The notes beneath the pieces are model-generated. The model saw only the letters and a program-made list of their open reading frames with translations. It was not told the origin of the DNA and made no database searches. A stretch of DNA of 64,000 bases from Pseudomonadota bacterium. GTDB taxonomy: Bacteria > Pseudomonadota > Alphaproteobacteria > Rhizobiales > Xanthobacteraceae. Positions 25,560-33,875 of this stretch are shown here, piece after piece; the first letter of the stretch is position 1; every line of letters begins with the position of its first letter. The position numbers were made by a program, and so were the translations under genes. The stretch lies in assembly GCA_023404675.1 (NCBI GenBank), contig JAEYAW010000013.1, positions 1 through 64,000 on the forward strand, read 5' to 3'.

Positions 25560-26321
25560 ATGACGACACTCGACACCCGCACCACGCCGACGATGCTGTA
25601 CCTCAACGGCGTTCATGTCTCGTTCGATGGCTTTCACGCCATCAACAACCTGTCGCTCACCATCGCGCCCGGCGAGATGCGGGCAATCATCGGCCCGAAC
25701 GGCGCGGGCAAGACCACGATGATGGACATCATCACCGGCAAGACCCGCCCCGACGAGGGCGACGTGCTGTTCGATGGCAATGTCGATCTGACGCGCCTCG
25801 ACGAGACCCAGATCGCCGAACTCGGCATCGGTCGCAAGTTCCAGAAGCCCACGGTGTTCGAGAGCCAGACGGTGGAGGACAACCTGCTGCTGGCGCTCAA
25901 CGAGAATCACGGCGTCTGCGCCACGCTGTTCTGGCGCGGCTCGCGCGAGGAGAGTCAGCGCATCGCGCGCGTGCTGGAAACCATCCGCCTGAGCGATGCG
26001 CGCGGGCTTCTCGCCGGCAGCCTGTCGCATGGCCAGAAGCAGTGGCTGGAAATCGGCATGCTGCTGGCGCAGGATCCCAAGCTGCTGCTGGTGGACGAGC
26101 CGGTGGCCGGCATGACGGACGTGGAGACCCACCAGACCGCCATGCTGCTGAAGGAGATCAACAAGGAGAAGACCGTCGTGGTCGTCGAGCATGACATGAC
26201 CTTCGTGCGCGAGCTGGGCGTCAAGGTGACGTGCCTGCACGAGGGCTCGGTGCTGGCGGAGGGCACCATCGATCAGGTGTCCGCCAACGAACGGGTGATC
26301 GAAGTGTATCTGGGGCGATGA
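25560..26321 (+). CDS. urtD: Urea ABC transporter ATPase UrtD
   Basis: 253 residues from ATG 25560. LivG-type ATPase: Walker A GPNGAGKTTMMD, Q loop and the family block GIGRKFQKPTVFESQTVEDNL, signature LSHGQKQWLEIGMLL, Walker B LLLVDEPVAGM, switch His in VVVVEHDM. The LSHGQKQWLEIG signature, with His in place of Gly in the usual LSGGQ, is characteristic of UrtD. It hydrolyses ATP together with UrtE to drive urea import. It starts 4 bases after urtC ends. Confidence 0.96.
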   Translation: MTTLDTRTTPTMLYLNGVHVSFDGFHAINNLSLTIAPGEMRAIIGPNGAGKTTMMDIITGKTRPDEGDVLFDGNVDLTRLDETQIAELGIGRKFQKPTVFESQTVEDNLLLALNENHGVCATLFWRGSREESQRIARVLETIRLSDARGLLAGSLSHGQKQWLEIGMLLAQDPKLLLVDEPVAGMTDVETHQTAMLLKEINKEKTVVVVEHDMTFVRELGVKVTCLHEGSVLAEGTIDQVSANERVIEVYLGR

Positions 26322-26438
26322 GGATGTTCGATCCCCTTCTCATTCCTCACCCTTCGCAGGGGCAGGACAACGTCGCTGCTTCTTCCTTTCCTTGGAAAGG
26401 GAAGGGCCGGGGAGGGACTGACTCATGCGGAGCCTGCC

Positions 26439-27134
26439 ATGCTGAACGTCGATAACATCAGCCTCTATTACGGCGCGGCGCAGGCGCTGCGCGGCGTTTC
26501 GGTCACCGCCGAGCCGGGCAAGGTGACCTGCGTGCTGGGCCGCAACGGCGTCGGCAAGACCAGTCTGTTGCGCGCCATGGTCGGCCAGCAGCCGATCGCG
26601 GGCGGCGCGATCACGCTCAACGGGCAGGACATCTCCTCGCTCAAGCCCTATGAGCGGGCGCGGCGCGGCATCGCGCTGGTGCCGCAGGGCCGCGAAATCT
26701 TTCCGCTGCTCACGGTGGAGGAGAACCTGAAGACCGGCTATGCGCCGCTGACGCGCGACCAGCGCAGCATCCCGGACGACGTGTTTTCGCTGTTTCCGGT
26801 GCTGCAGTCGATGCTGCGGCGGCGCGGCGGCGATCTGTCCGGCGGTCAGCAGCAGCAACTCGCCATCGGCCGCGCGCTGGTGATGCGGCCGAAGCTGCTG
26901 CTGCTCGACGAGCCGACCGAGGGCATCCAGCCGTCGATCATCAAGGACATTGGCCGCGCGATCTCCTATCTGCGCAGCCTCGGCACGATGGCCATCGTGC
27001 TGGTGGAGCAGTATCTGGATTTCGCCTGCGAGCTTGGCGACCAGTTCGCGGTGATGGATCGCGGCGCGGTGAAGTTCTCCTGCGACCGCGCCAATCTCGA
27101 CCCCGATGAACTCAGCCGCGCCATGGCGATTTGA
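26439..27134 (+). CDS. urtE: Urea ABC transporter ATPase UrtE
   Basis: 231 residues. LivF-type ATPase: Walker A GRNGVGKTSLLR, block GIALVPQGREIFPLLTVEENL, signature LSGGQQQQLAIGRALV, Walker B LLLLDEPTEGIQPSI, switch VLVEQYLDFA. GREIFPLLTVEENL is diagnostic for UrtE. A 117-base gap with short palindromic sequence (TTTCCTT..AAGGGAAGG, about 26389-26405) separates it from urtD. The partner ATPase is UrtD. It is followed after ~130 bases by ureD, linking urea import with urease. Confidence 0.95.
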   Translation: MLNVDNISLYYGAAQALRGVSVTAEPGKVTCVLGRNGVGKTSLLRAMVGQQPIAGGAITLNGQDISSLKPYERARRGIALVPQGREIFPLLTVEENLKTGYAPLTRDQRSIPDDVFSLFPVLQSMLRRRGGDLSGGQQQQLAIGRALVMRPKLLLLDEPTEGIQPSIIKDIGRAISYLRSLGTMAIVLVEQYLDFACELGDQFAVMDRGAVKFSCDRANLDPDELSRAMAI

Positions 27135-27183
27135 TTCCTCGCGTCGGCGCGGGATCATTCCATCATGGGCAGGCTTTGTTCCG

Positions 27184-27234
27184 TCGCCCTTCGAGGCTCA
27201 TTGTGAAGCCATTGCTGGCACCTCAGGGTGACGG
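27184..27234. repeat. Dispersed intergenic repeat, second copy
   Basis: The urtE-ureD gap contains TCGCCCTTCGAGGCTCATTG...CACCTCAGGGTGACGGA. Its reverse complement follows the same CCTGAGG...CCTCGAAGGG layout as the element at 24344-24386, so the two are inverted copies of one family. Confidence 0.55.
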
Positions 27235-27267
27235 ACATACCCATTCTGTGGGAGGATCGTGCGGGGC

Positions 27268-28116
27268 ATGAACGTCCATGATGCCCGGCGGAGACAGGAA
27301 GTGACAGCAACAGCGACATTCGCGGCGAACCGGGCGCAGGGCGAGGCGATCTTCGATGTCCGCCACGATGGCCGCGTGACCCGGCGCGGACGGCTGCACG
27401 AATCCGGCTCGCTGCGCGTGCGGTTTCCGTCCCCCGAAATGCCGGACGAATTGTCCGCTGTCTTCGTCAACACCGCGGGCGGTCTGGCGGGCGGCGATGC
27501 GTTTGCCTTCGACATCACGGCGGGCGAGGGCAGCCGGCTGACGCTGACCACGGCGGCGGCGGAGAAGGTTTACCGGTCCCCCGGCCCGGATACGCGGATC
27601 AGCGTATCGCTGCGGGCGCAGGCGGATGCGACACTGGCGTGGCTGCCGCAGGAGACCATTCTTTTCGACCGCGCGCGCTGTGAGCGGACCTTCGCCATCG
27701 ACCTCGCCGAGAGCGCGACCCTCGCGCTGTGCGAAATGGTGGTGTTCGGCCGCACCGCGATGGGCGAACGCATGAGCGCGGGGCACTTCGTCGACCGCTG
27801 GCGCGTGCGCCGGGGCGGGCGGCTGGTGTTCGCGGAAACCGTGCGGCTTGATGAGGACATCGGCGCGGTTCTGTCGCGCCCGGCCTGCGCCAATGGCGGC
27901 GTCGCTATCGGCACGGCGCTGTTCGCGCCCGGCGACGAGGCGCTGGTCACGCGCCTGCGGGGCGAGGGAGAATTTCGCGGCGAGGTCGGTGTCTCGGCCT
28001 GGAATGGAATTGCAATGGCGCGATTCTGTGCCCAAGATGCAACCGCGCTGCGCGCCGACATGACAGCTGTCCTGACGCGCGCGCGGGCCGCGCCGCCGCC
28101 CCGGCTGTGGCTCTAG
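27268..28116 (+). CDS. ureD: Urease accessory protein UreD
   Basis: 282 residues from ATG 27268 (GGAGGA ribosome site 27251-27256); a GTG at 27259 is too close to that site. UreD is the scaffold that, with UreF and UreG, delivers nickel to apo-urease. Family blocks seen: VRFPSPEMPDELSAVFVNTAGGLAGGDAFAFDI, LTLTTAAAEKVYRSPG, ATLAWLPQETILFDRARCERTF and LALCEMVVFGRTAMGE. It heads the ureDA(x)BC(xx)EFG set directly after the urea transporter. Confidence 0.95.
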   Translation: MNVHDARRRQEVTATATFAANRAQGEAIFDVRHDGRVTRRGRLHESGSLRVRFPSPEMPDELSAVFVNTAGGLAGGDAFAFDITAGEGSRLTLTTAAAEKVYRSPGPDTRISVSLRAQADATLAWLPQETILFDRARCERTFAIDLAESATLALCEMVVFGRTAMGERMSAGHFVDRWRVRRGGRLVFAETVRLDEDIGAVLSRPACANGGVAIGTALFAPGDEALVTRLRGEGEFRGEVGVSAWNGIAMARFCAQDATALRADMTAVLTRARAAPPPRLWL

Positions 28117-28212
28117 CGGTTGTCGCGGCGGTTGCCGTCGCGAAAGCTGTTGCCGCGACGGGGCGGGCCGATTGTTTGAACGATTGATGTCGAGCGTGGT
28201 TGATCTCCTGTC

Positions 28213-28515
28213 ATGAATCTCTCTCCCCGCGAAAAGGACAAGCTGCTGATCTCGATGGCCGCCATCGTGGCGCGCCGACGGCTGGATCGCGGCGTGAAGC
28301 TCAATCATCCGGAGGCGATCGCGATCATTTCCGACTTTATTCTGGAAGGCGCGCGCGACGGGCGGACGGTCGCCGAACTGATGAAGTCCGGCGCGGAGGT
28401 TTTGACCCGCGATCAGGTGATGGAGGGCATTCCGGAGATGATCCACGACATTCAGGTCGAGGCGACATTCCCGGACGGCACCAAGCTCGTCACCGTGCAC
28501 GAGCCGATCCGGTAG
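28213..28515 (+). CDS. ureA: Urease subunit gamma
   Basis: 100 residues, standard length. MNLSPREKDKLLISMAAIVARRRLDRGVKLNHPEAIAII...VLTRDQVMEGIPEMIHDIQVEATFPDGTKLVTVHEPI is the canonical UreA sequence. It is the smallest of the three subunits (gamma, beta, alpha) of hydrolytic urease. It is followed 6 bases later not by ureB but by an intruding DUF4375 gene. Confidence 0.97.
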   Translation: MNLSPREKDKLLISMAAIVARRRLDRGVKLNHPEAIAIISDFILEGARDGRTVAELMKSGAEVLTRDQVMEGIPEMIHDIQVEATFPDGTKLVTVHEPIR

Positions 28516-28521
28516 TCCGCC

Positions 28522-28998
28522 ATGCCGATCGATGCTTCGGAGGCCGGACATCGACTCGCAGAACTGCACGGGGATTATTTGTTCGAGACCGGGTTTGAGC
28601 CTGAGCTCGAGGGGGCACAACGCATTTACGTCATGCTGTGGCGGTTGCAGGCAGAGATTTACAATGGTGGAATCTGGCAGTTCTTCACTAACTCGACCGG
28701 TGCCTTCGTTCCCTACATCTGCGATGCGCTGCGGGCTGTCGGCGCGGATGAGATGGCGGAGATAATGGCGAAGGCTGTTGCTGCTTCGAGGCCTGGTACA
28801 CCGTGGCATGCCGCGGCCGCCCGATCCAGTCTCTCCTGGAATGCTCCCGACGACGTGCAGAAGCAGGCCGACGCTTTCGATATGCAGCTGTATCCGCTCA
28901 TGGATGACCTGTCCTTGAAACTCTTTGAGTTCATGTCGCGCCACCGCAACGAGTTCAAGGTTTCCGAGGATTTTTGGGAAGAGGAAAGCCTTCAATGA
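28522..28998 (+). CDS. DUF4375 (DMP19-like) acidic protein inserted in the urease operon
   Basis: 158 residues. The family motif is EIYNGGIWQFFTNSTGAFVPYICDALRAVGADEMAEIM (about 47-84), matching DUF4375, the family that I recall includes the Neisseria DNA-mimic protein DMP19. The chain is strongly acidic: I count 26 Asp/Glu against 12 Lys/Arg. The ATG lies 6 bases after ureA, and the stop overlaps the ureB ATG by four bases (ATGA), so it is translationally coupled on both sides. Base composition is visibly less GC-biased than the urease genes, suggesting acquisition. A role is unknown; it could be a DNA mimic acting on a nitrogen regulator or an unrelated binding protein. Confidence 0.85.
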   Translation: MPIDASEAGHRLAELHGDYLFETGFEPELEGAQRIYVMLWRLQAEIYNGGIWQFFTNSTGAFVPYICDALRAVGADEMAEIMAKAVAASRPGTPWHAAAARSSLSWNAPDDVQKQADAFDMQLYPLMDDLSLKLFEFMSRHRNEFKVSEDFWEEESLQ

Positions 28999-29300
28999 TT
29001 CCCGGTGAACTCTTCGTCAGGGACGGCGAGATCGAATTGAACGCGGGCCGCAAGACGGTGACGCTCAGCGTCTCCAATGGAGGCGACCGGCCAATTCAGG
29101 TCGGCTCGCACTACCATTTCTTCGAGACCAATCCCGCGCTGAAGTTCGATCGCAAGAAGGCGCGCGGCATGCGGCTCGATATTATCGCAGGCACCGCGGT
29201 GCGCTTCGAGCCGGGCCAGACCCGCGAGGTGACGCTGGTCGAGCTTGCCGGCACCCGCACGATCTATGGTTTCCGCGGCGACGTGATGGGGAAGCTCTGA
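28995..29300 (+). CDS. ureB: Urease subunit beta
   Basis: 101 residues from ATG 28995 (MIPGELFVRDGEIELNAG). Canonical blocks: VSNGGDRPIQVGSHYHFFETNPAL, RLDIIAGTAVRFEPGQTREVTLVELAG, YGFRGDVMGKL. The start overlaps the stop of the DUF4375 gene by 4 bases. A frame extension 7 codons upstream is only the shadow of that gene. Assembles with UreA and UreC into the (alpha beta gamma)3 enzyme. Confidence 0.97.
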   Translation: MIPGELFVRDGEIELNAGRKTVTLSVSNGGDRPIQVGSHYHFFETNPALKFDRKKARGMRLDIIAGTAVRFEPGQTREVTLVELAGTRTIYGFRGDVMGKL

Positions 29301-29340
29301 ACGTTCCGATTGTCTGTCCCGTTTCTGTCAGGGCGAAAAC

Positions 29341-31056
29341 ATGTCGACCAAAATCAAGCGCTCGCTCTATGCCGACATGTTCGGCCCCACCACCGGCGAC
29401 AGGGTGCGGCTCGCCGACACCGATCTCGTCATCGAGGTGGAGAAGGATTTCACCACCTATGGCGAGGAGGTGAAGTTCGGCGGCGGCAAGGTGATCCGCG
29501 ACGGTATGGGCCAGTCGCAGGTGACGAGCCGGCAGGGCGCGGCCGATACCGTCATCACCAATGCGCTGATCGTCGATCACTGGGGCATCGTGAAGGCCGA
29601 TGTCGCGATCAGGAACGGCCATATCTCCGCGATCGGCAAGGCGGGCAACCCGGACATCCAGCCCGGCGTCACCATCGTGATCGGGCCGGGCACCGATATC
29701 ATCGCGGGCGAGGGCAAAATTCTCACCGCGGGCGGCTTCGACAGCCACATCCATTTCATCTGTCCGCAGCAGATCGAGCACGCGCTGATGAGCGGCGTCA
29801 CCTCGATGCTGGGCGGCGGCACCGGCCCCTCGCACGGCACCTTCGCCACCACCTGCACGCCCGGCCCTTGGCACATCGGGCGGATGATCCAGTCCTTCGA
29901 TGCGTTTCCCGTGAACCTCGGTATTTCCGGCAAGGGGAATGCCTCGCGTCCCGCCGCGCTGGTGGAGATGATCAAGGCCGGCGCCTGCGCGCTGAAACTG
30001 CACGAGGACTGGGGCACGACGCCGGCGGCCATCGACAACTGCCTGTCGGTCGCGGACGACCACGACATTCAGGTGATGATCCATACCGACACGCTGAACG
30101 AGTCGGGCTTCGTCGAGGACACCATCAAGGCGTTCAAGGGCCGCACGATCCATGCCTTCCACACCGAGGGCGCGGGCGGCGGTCACGCGCCGGACATCAT
30201 CAAGGTGGCGGGGCTGAAGAACGTGCTGCCGTCCTCGACCAATCCGACGCGGCCGTTCACGAAGAACACCATCGACGAGCATCTCGATATGCTGATGGTG
30301 TGCCACCATCTCGATCCGTCGATCGCGGAAGACCTTGCCTTCGCGGAAAGCCGCATCCGGAAAGAGACCATCGCGGCGGAGGATATTCTCCACGATCTCG
30401 GCGCGCTGTCGATGATGTCGTCGGACAGCCAGGCGATGGGCCGGCTCGGCGAGGTCATCATCCGCACCTGGCAGACCGCCGACAAGATGAAGAAGCAGCG
30501 CGGCGCGTTGCCGGAGGACAAGGGCAAGGACAGCGACAATTTCCGCGTCAAGCGCTACATCGCCAAGTATACGATCAATCCGGCCATCGCCCATGGCGTG
30601 TCGAAGCTGATCGGCTCGGTCGAGAAGGGCAAGCTGGCCGATCTCGTGCTGTGGTCGCCCGCGTTTTTCGGCGTGAAGCCGGACTGCATCATCAAGGGCG
30701 GCTCCATCGTGGCCGCGCCGATGGGTGACCCCAACGCCTCGATCCCCACCCCGCAGCCGGTGCATTACCAGCCGATGTTCGCGGCGTTCGGGCGCGCGCT
30801 GACCGCCTCCTCGGTGGTGTTTTCCTCGAAGGCGGCGGTGGCGGCGGGCCTCGGCAAGAAGCTTGGCGTGCAGAAGGAGTTCGTGGCGGTGGAGAACACG
30901 CGGGGGAAAATCTCCAAGAAAAGCATGATCCACAATGGGGCAACGCCGAAGATCGAGGTCGATGCCGAGACCTACGAGGTGCGCGCCGACGGCGAGCTGC
31001 TCACCTGCGCACCTGCCGAGGTGCTGCCCATGGCGCAGCGGTATTTCATGTACTGA
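29341..31056 (+). CDS. ureC: Urease subunit alpha (catalytic)
   Basis: 571 residues. Hydrolyses urea to ammonia and carbamate at a dinuclear nickel centre. Active-site residues are all visible: His136 and His138 in DSHIHF, carbamylated Lys219 in ACALKLHEDWG, the mobile-flap Cys321-His322 in MVCHHLDPS, and the later His/Asp ligands in HTEGAGGGHAPD and LGALSMMSSDSQAMGR. Length is standard. It lies 40 bases after ureB and is followed by two small ABM genes before ureE. Confidence 0.98.
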   Translation: MSTKIKRSLYADMFGPTTGDRVRLADTDLVIEVEKDFTTYGEEVKFGGGKVIRDGMGQSQVTSRQGAADTVITNALIVDHWGIVKADVAIRNGHISAIGKAGNPDIQPGVTIVIGPGTDIIAGEGKILTAGGFDSHIHFICPQQIEHALMSGVTSMLGGGTGPSHGTFATTCTPGPWHIGRMIQSFDAFPVNLGISGKGNASRPAALVEMIKAGACALKLHEDWGTTPAAIDNCLSVADDHDIQVMIHTDTLNESGFVEDTIKAFKGRTIHAFHTEGAGGGHAPDIIKVAGLKNVLPSSTNPTRPFTKNTIDEHLDMLMVCHHLDPSIAEDLAFAESRIRKETIAAEDILHDLGALSMMSSDSQAMGRLGEVIIRTWQTADKMKKQRGALPEDKGKDSDNFRVKRYIAKYTINPAIAHGVSKLIGSVEKGKLADLVLWSPAFFGVKPDCIIKGGSIVAAPMGDPNASIPTPQPVHYQPMFAAFGRALTASSVVFSSKAAVAAGLGKKLGVQKEFVAVENTRGKISKKSMIHNGATPKIEVDAETYEVRADGELLTCAPAEVLPMAQRYFMY

Positions 31057-31195
31057 AACGGCATGCGCCTGGGCCGTGCATCAGGCGGCCAGTCCTGCCG
31101 TCTCGTCTCGCCTGAACCCGGGTTTTCACGCGCCCCTGAACGTGCTCTAACTCCTGCCGTTCAAACGAGGCAAGAAAAGCCGGGAGGAATTCGAA

Positions 31196-31495
31196 GTGAT
31201 TTACGTTGTTGCGACCCTGTCCGTGAGGCCCGAAGCGCGTGCCGAACTGATCGCCGCCGCCAAGACCTGTATTGCCGAGACCCGCAAGGAGCCGGGCAAT
31301 ATCGCCTATGATATGTACGAGAGCGTGACAGAACAGACGCAGGTGGTTTTTGTCGAGCAATGGGAAAATGCCGAGGCGCTCGGCCCGCATGGCAAGGCCG
31401 ATCACTTCAGGGCGTTCGGCCGGGTGGCCGCCAAGTGTCTCACCGCGCCGCCGAAGATCGAGATTATCACGCCCGCCAACGTCGATGTGAAGTGA
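31196..31495 (+). CDS. Antibiotic biosynthesis monooxygenase (ABM) family protein, copy 1
   Basis: 99 residues, GTG start at 31196 behind a GGGAGGA ribosome site. A single dimeric alpha/beta ABM (YgiN-like) domain: MIYVVATLSVRPEARAELIAAAKTCIAETRKEPGNIAYDMYES...VVFVEQWENAEALGPHGKADHFRAF. The family includes quinone or heme-linked small oxygenases that need no separate cofactor domain. It is homologous to the next gene, so the pair arose by tandem duplication. It lies between ureC and ureE, an unusual position; a link to urea metabolism is not evident. Confidence 0.88.
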   Translation: MIYVVATLSVRPEARAELIAAAKTCIAETRKEPGNIAYDMYESVTEQTQVVFVEQWENAEALGPHGKADHFRAFGRVAAKCLTAPPKIEIITPANVDVK

Positions 31496-31505
31496 GGGCG
31501 CGCCG

Positions 31506-31811
31506 ATGATCTATGTCGTCGCCACCACCAAGGTGAAGCCGGAACATCGGGACGCCTACATCGCCGGTGCAAAGGCCTGCATGACCGAAACGCACAAGGA
31601 AAAAGGCTGCATCGGCTACGAGCTGCATGCGAGCGTCAGCGATCCCGATACGTTCGTGTTCGTGGAGCGCTGGGAGACACGCGAGGATCTCAACAATCAC
31701 GGCCGCTCGGCGCACATGAAGACATGGCGCGCGTTGTCCGGTCCGTTCAAGGCATCGCCGACGATCATCGAGATCGTCAGCGAGGGCAAAGTGGAGACCA
31801 TCACCGTATGA
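31506..31811 (+). CDS. Antibiotic biosynthesis monooxygenase (ABM) family protein, copy 2
   Basis: 101 residues. Same fold and start as copy 1 (MIYVVATTKVKPEHRDAYIAGAKACMTETHKEKGCIGYELHAS...FVFVERWETREDLNNHGRSAHMKTW), clearly paralogous but well diverged, so the duplication is old. It follows copy 1 by 10 bases and its stop overlaps the ureE ATG (ATGA, 31808-31811). Translational coupling to ureE places both ABM genes firmly within the urease transcript. Confidence 0.88.
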   Translation: MIYVVATTKVKPEHRDAYIAGAKACMTETHKEKGCIGYELHASVSDPDTFVFVERWETREDLNNHGRSAHMKTWRALSGPFKASPTIIEIVSEGKVETITV

Positions 31812-32485
31812 TCCGGGCAACCCGCGTCATCGGCCAGCATGACTGGCGAGAACCTGCCGCCGACACGGTGGTGCTGGATTTCGACGACCGCCATCGCCGC
31901 CGCGTGGCGATGACGGGGACGCGGGGGCTCGCCTTTCTGCTCGACCTTGAGCATGCGGTCGCGCTGCGCGGCGGCGACGCGCTGGTGCTTGATGATGGCC
32001 GGATGATCGAGGTGGTGGCCGCGCCCGAGCCGCTGCTGGAGATTCGCGGCAGCGATCCGCTGCATCTGGTGCGGCTGGCCTGGCATCTCGGCAATCGCCA
32101 TCTGCCGACGCAGATCATGGGCAAGGCGCTGCGCATCCGCCGCGACCACGTGATCGCGGACATGGTGAAGGGGCTCGGCGCGCGCATCGTGGAGATCGAG
32201 GCGCCGTTTGATCCCGAGGGCGGGGCCTATGCGCCTCCGGCCAAGAAGGAACATGCCGGGCACGGCCACGATCATGGCCATCACAATCATGGTGATCATG
32301 ATCATGGTCATCACGACCATGGTCCTGACCACGATCACGGGCATCATGATCATGTCGCGCACGAGCATGGCCATGCGCACCACGATCATCACGGCCACAC
32401 GCATGATCATGGCCATGCCCACCACGATCATGATCACGCATGCGGCTGCGATCATGACCACGACCACAGCCACAAGCATGGCTGA
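31808..32485 (+). CDS. ureE: Urease accessory nickel chaperone UreE with long His-rich tail
   Basis: 225 residues from ATG 31808. The N-terminal peptide-binding domain (to about 70) and the metal-binding domain (LRGGDALVLDDGRMIEVVAAPEPLLEI, HLGNRHLPTQIMGKALRIRRDHVIADMVKGLGARI, with the conserved His of GNRH) are present. From residue ~150 the tail is dominated by His with Asp and Gly (many HDH/HGHH units, about 32260-32475). It can bind many nickel ions and acts as both store and donor for urease activation. It overlaps ureF by 8 bases. Confidence 0.95.
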   Translation: MIRATRVIGQHDWREPAADTVVLDFDDRHRRRVAMTGTRGLAFLLDLEHAVALRGGDALVLDDGRMIEVVAAPEPLLEIRGSDPLHLVRLAWHLGNRHLPTQIMGKALRIRRDHVIADMVKGLGARIVEIEAPFDPEGGAYAPPAKKEHAGHGHDHGHHNHGDHDHGHHDHGPDHDHGHHDHVAHEHGHAHHDHHGHTHDHGHAHHDHDHACGCDHDHDHSHKHG

Positions 32486-33197
32486 TGAAGCGGGCGTTGG
32501 CGACGGGTTGCCCGGCGCGATCGACGCCCCGGCGCTCTATCGTTTGCAAACGTGGCTGTCGCCCGCTTTCCCTGTCGGCGGGTTTTCCTATTCCAGCGGC
32601 ATCGAATGGGCGGTGGAGGCCGGCGATGTGGTGAATGCCGCGACGCTGCGCGACTGGCTCGCGGCCATGCTCGACCACGGCTCTGGCTTTTGCGACGGAA
32701 TTTTTCTCGCCCATGCGCATCGCGCGGCCGCGGCCGGCGACATGGTGGTTCTGGCCGAGGTCGCCGACCTCGCCGCAGCCTTCGTGCCTTCCCGCGAGCG
32801 GCGGCTTGAAACGCTGGCGCAGGGGCGGGCCTTTGCCGACACTGTGCGGGCGGCGTGGTCGAACGCGGCGCTGGATCGCGCATTCGACGCCTGTATCGAT
32901 GTCGCCTATCCGGTCGCGGTCGGGGTCGCAAGCGCTGCGCATCGGATCCCGCTTCCCGCAGCGATCCACGCCTTCCTGCATGCCCTGACCTCGAACTGGA
33001 TTTCGGCGGGCGTGCGTCTCATTCCGCTCGGGCAGACTGACAGCCAGCGCGTGCTGGCTGCGCTGGAGCCTGTCGTGGCGCGGACTGCGGCCGGCGCCCG
33101 CGAGGCGGCGCTGGACGACCTCGGCGGTGCCACGTTCCGGGCGGACCTCGCCGGCATGAGGCACGAAACGCAATACACCCGGTTGTTCCGGTCATAG
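32478..33197 (+). CDS. ureF: Urease accessory protein UreF
   Basis: 239 residues from ATG 32478. UreF is the GTPase-regulating partner in the UreD-UreF-UreG activation complex. Family blocks: RLQTWLSPAFPVGGFSYSSGIEWAVEAG, WLAAMLDHGSGFCDGIFLAHAHRAA, AYPVAVGVASAAHRIPLPAAIHAFLHALTSNWISAGVRLIPLGQTDSQRVLAALEP. The open frame extends well upstream but there it is only the out-of-frame image of the His-rich ureE tail. It overlaps ureE by 8 bases and is followed by ureG after 66. Confidence 0.95.
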   Translation: MADEAGVGDGLPGAIDAPALYRLQTWLSPAFPVGGFSYSSGIEWAVEAGDVVNAATLRDWLAAMLDHGSGFCDGIFLAHAHRAAAAGDMVVLAEVADLAAAFVPSRERRLETLAQGRAFADTVRAAWSNAALDRAFDACIDVAYPVAVGVASAAHRIPLPAAIHAFLHALTSNWISAGVRLIPLGQTDSQRVLAALEPVVARTAAGAREAALDDLGGATFRADLAGMRHETQYTRLFRS

Positions 33198-33263
33198 CCG
33201 CGCCGGGACGGCGGCCGTGTCGGGATATATGATCCATGAGCTTGACTGGAGGCTGAGAAGGAT

Positions 33264-33875
33264 ATGGCAAGTTCACACGGCCCTCTGCGCGTCGGCATCG
33301 GCGGCCCGGTCGGCTCGGGCAAGACCGCGCTGATGGACCTGCTCTGCAAGACCATGCGCGACACCTACGATCTGGCGGCGATCACCAACGACATCTACAC
33401 CAAGTGGGATGCGGACTATCTGGTGCGCTCCGGATCGCTCTCGGCGGACCGGATCGCGGGCGTCGAGACGGGCGGGTGTCCGCACACGGCGATCCGCGAG
33501 GACGCCTCGATGAATCTGGCGGCAGTGGCCGACATGCGCAGCCGCTTTCCCGCTCTCGATCTGGTGCTGATCGAATCCGGTGGCGACAACCTCGCCGCGA
33601 CATTTTCGCCGGAACTGGCGGATCTGACGATCTATGTCATCGACGTGGCGGGTGGTGAGAAGATTCCCTCCAAGGGCGGGCCGGGGATCACGCGGTCCGA
33701 TCTGCTGATTATCAACAAGATCGATCTGGCCCCCTATGTCGGGGCGTCACTGGAGAAGATGGAGGCCGATGCACGACGCATGCGCGGCGAGCGTCCTTTC
33801 GTGATGACCAACCTCAGGGAGCGGGTCGGGCTGGATCGCATCGTGCAGTTCGTTGTGGAGAAGGGCGGGCTCTAG
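33264..33875 (+). CDS. ureG: Urease accessory GTPase UreG
   Basis: 203 residues. SIMIBI-class GTPase that couples GTP hydrolysis to nickel insertion. Seen: P-loop GIGGPVGSGKTALMD, the ITNDIYTKWDADYL block, the metal-binding GVETGGCPHTAI (Cys-Pro-His), ESGGDNLAATFSPELADL, and base-specificity NKIDLAPYVGA. A GAGAAGGAT ribosome site precedes the ATG. It is the last recognisable gene of the urea island. Confidence 0.97.
   Translation: MASSHGPLRVGIGGPVGSGKTALMDLLCKTMRDTYDLAAITNDIYTKWDADYLVRSGSLSADRIAGVETGGCPHTAIREDASMNLAAVADMRSRFPALDLVLIESGGDNLAATFSPELADLTIYVIDVAGGEKIPSKGGPGITRSDLLIINKIDLAPYVGASLEKMEADARRMRGERPFVMTNLRERVGLDRIVQFVVEKGGL

Noticed and set aside
32208..32477. N-terminal extension of UreF rich in Ile/Met/Thr
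   Set aside because: It is the +1 frame of the His-rich ureE tail; real UreF homology begins at the ATG at 32478.
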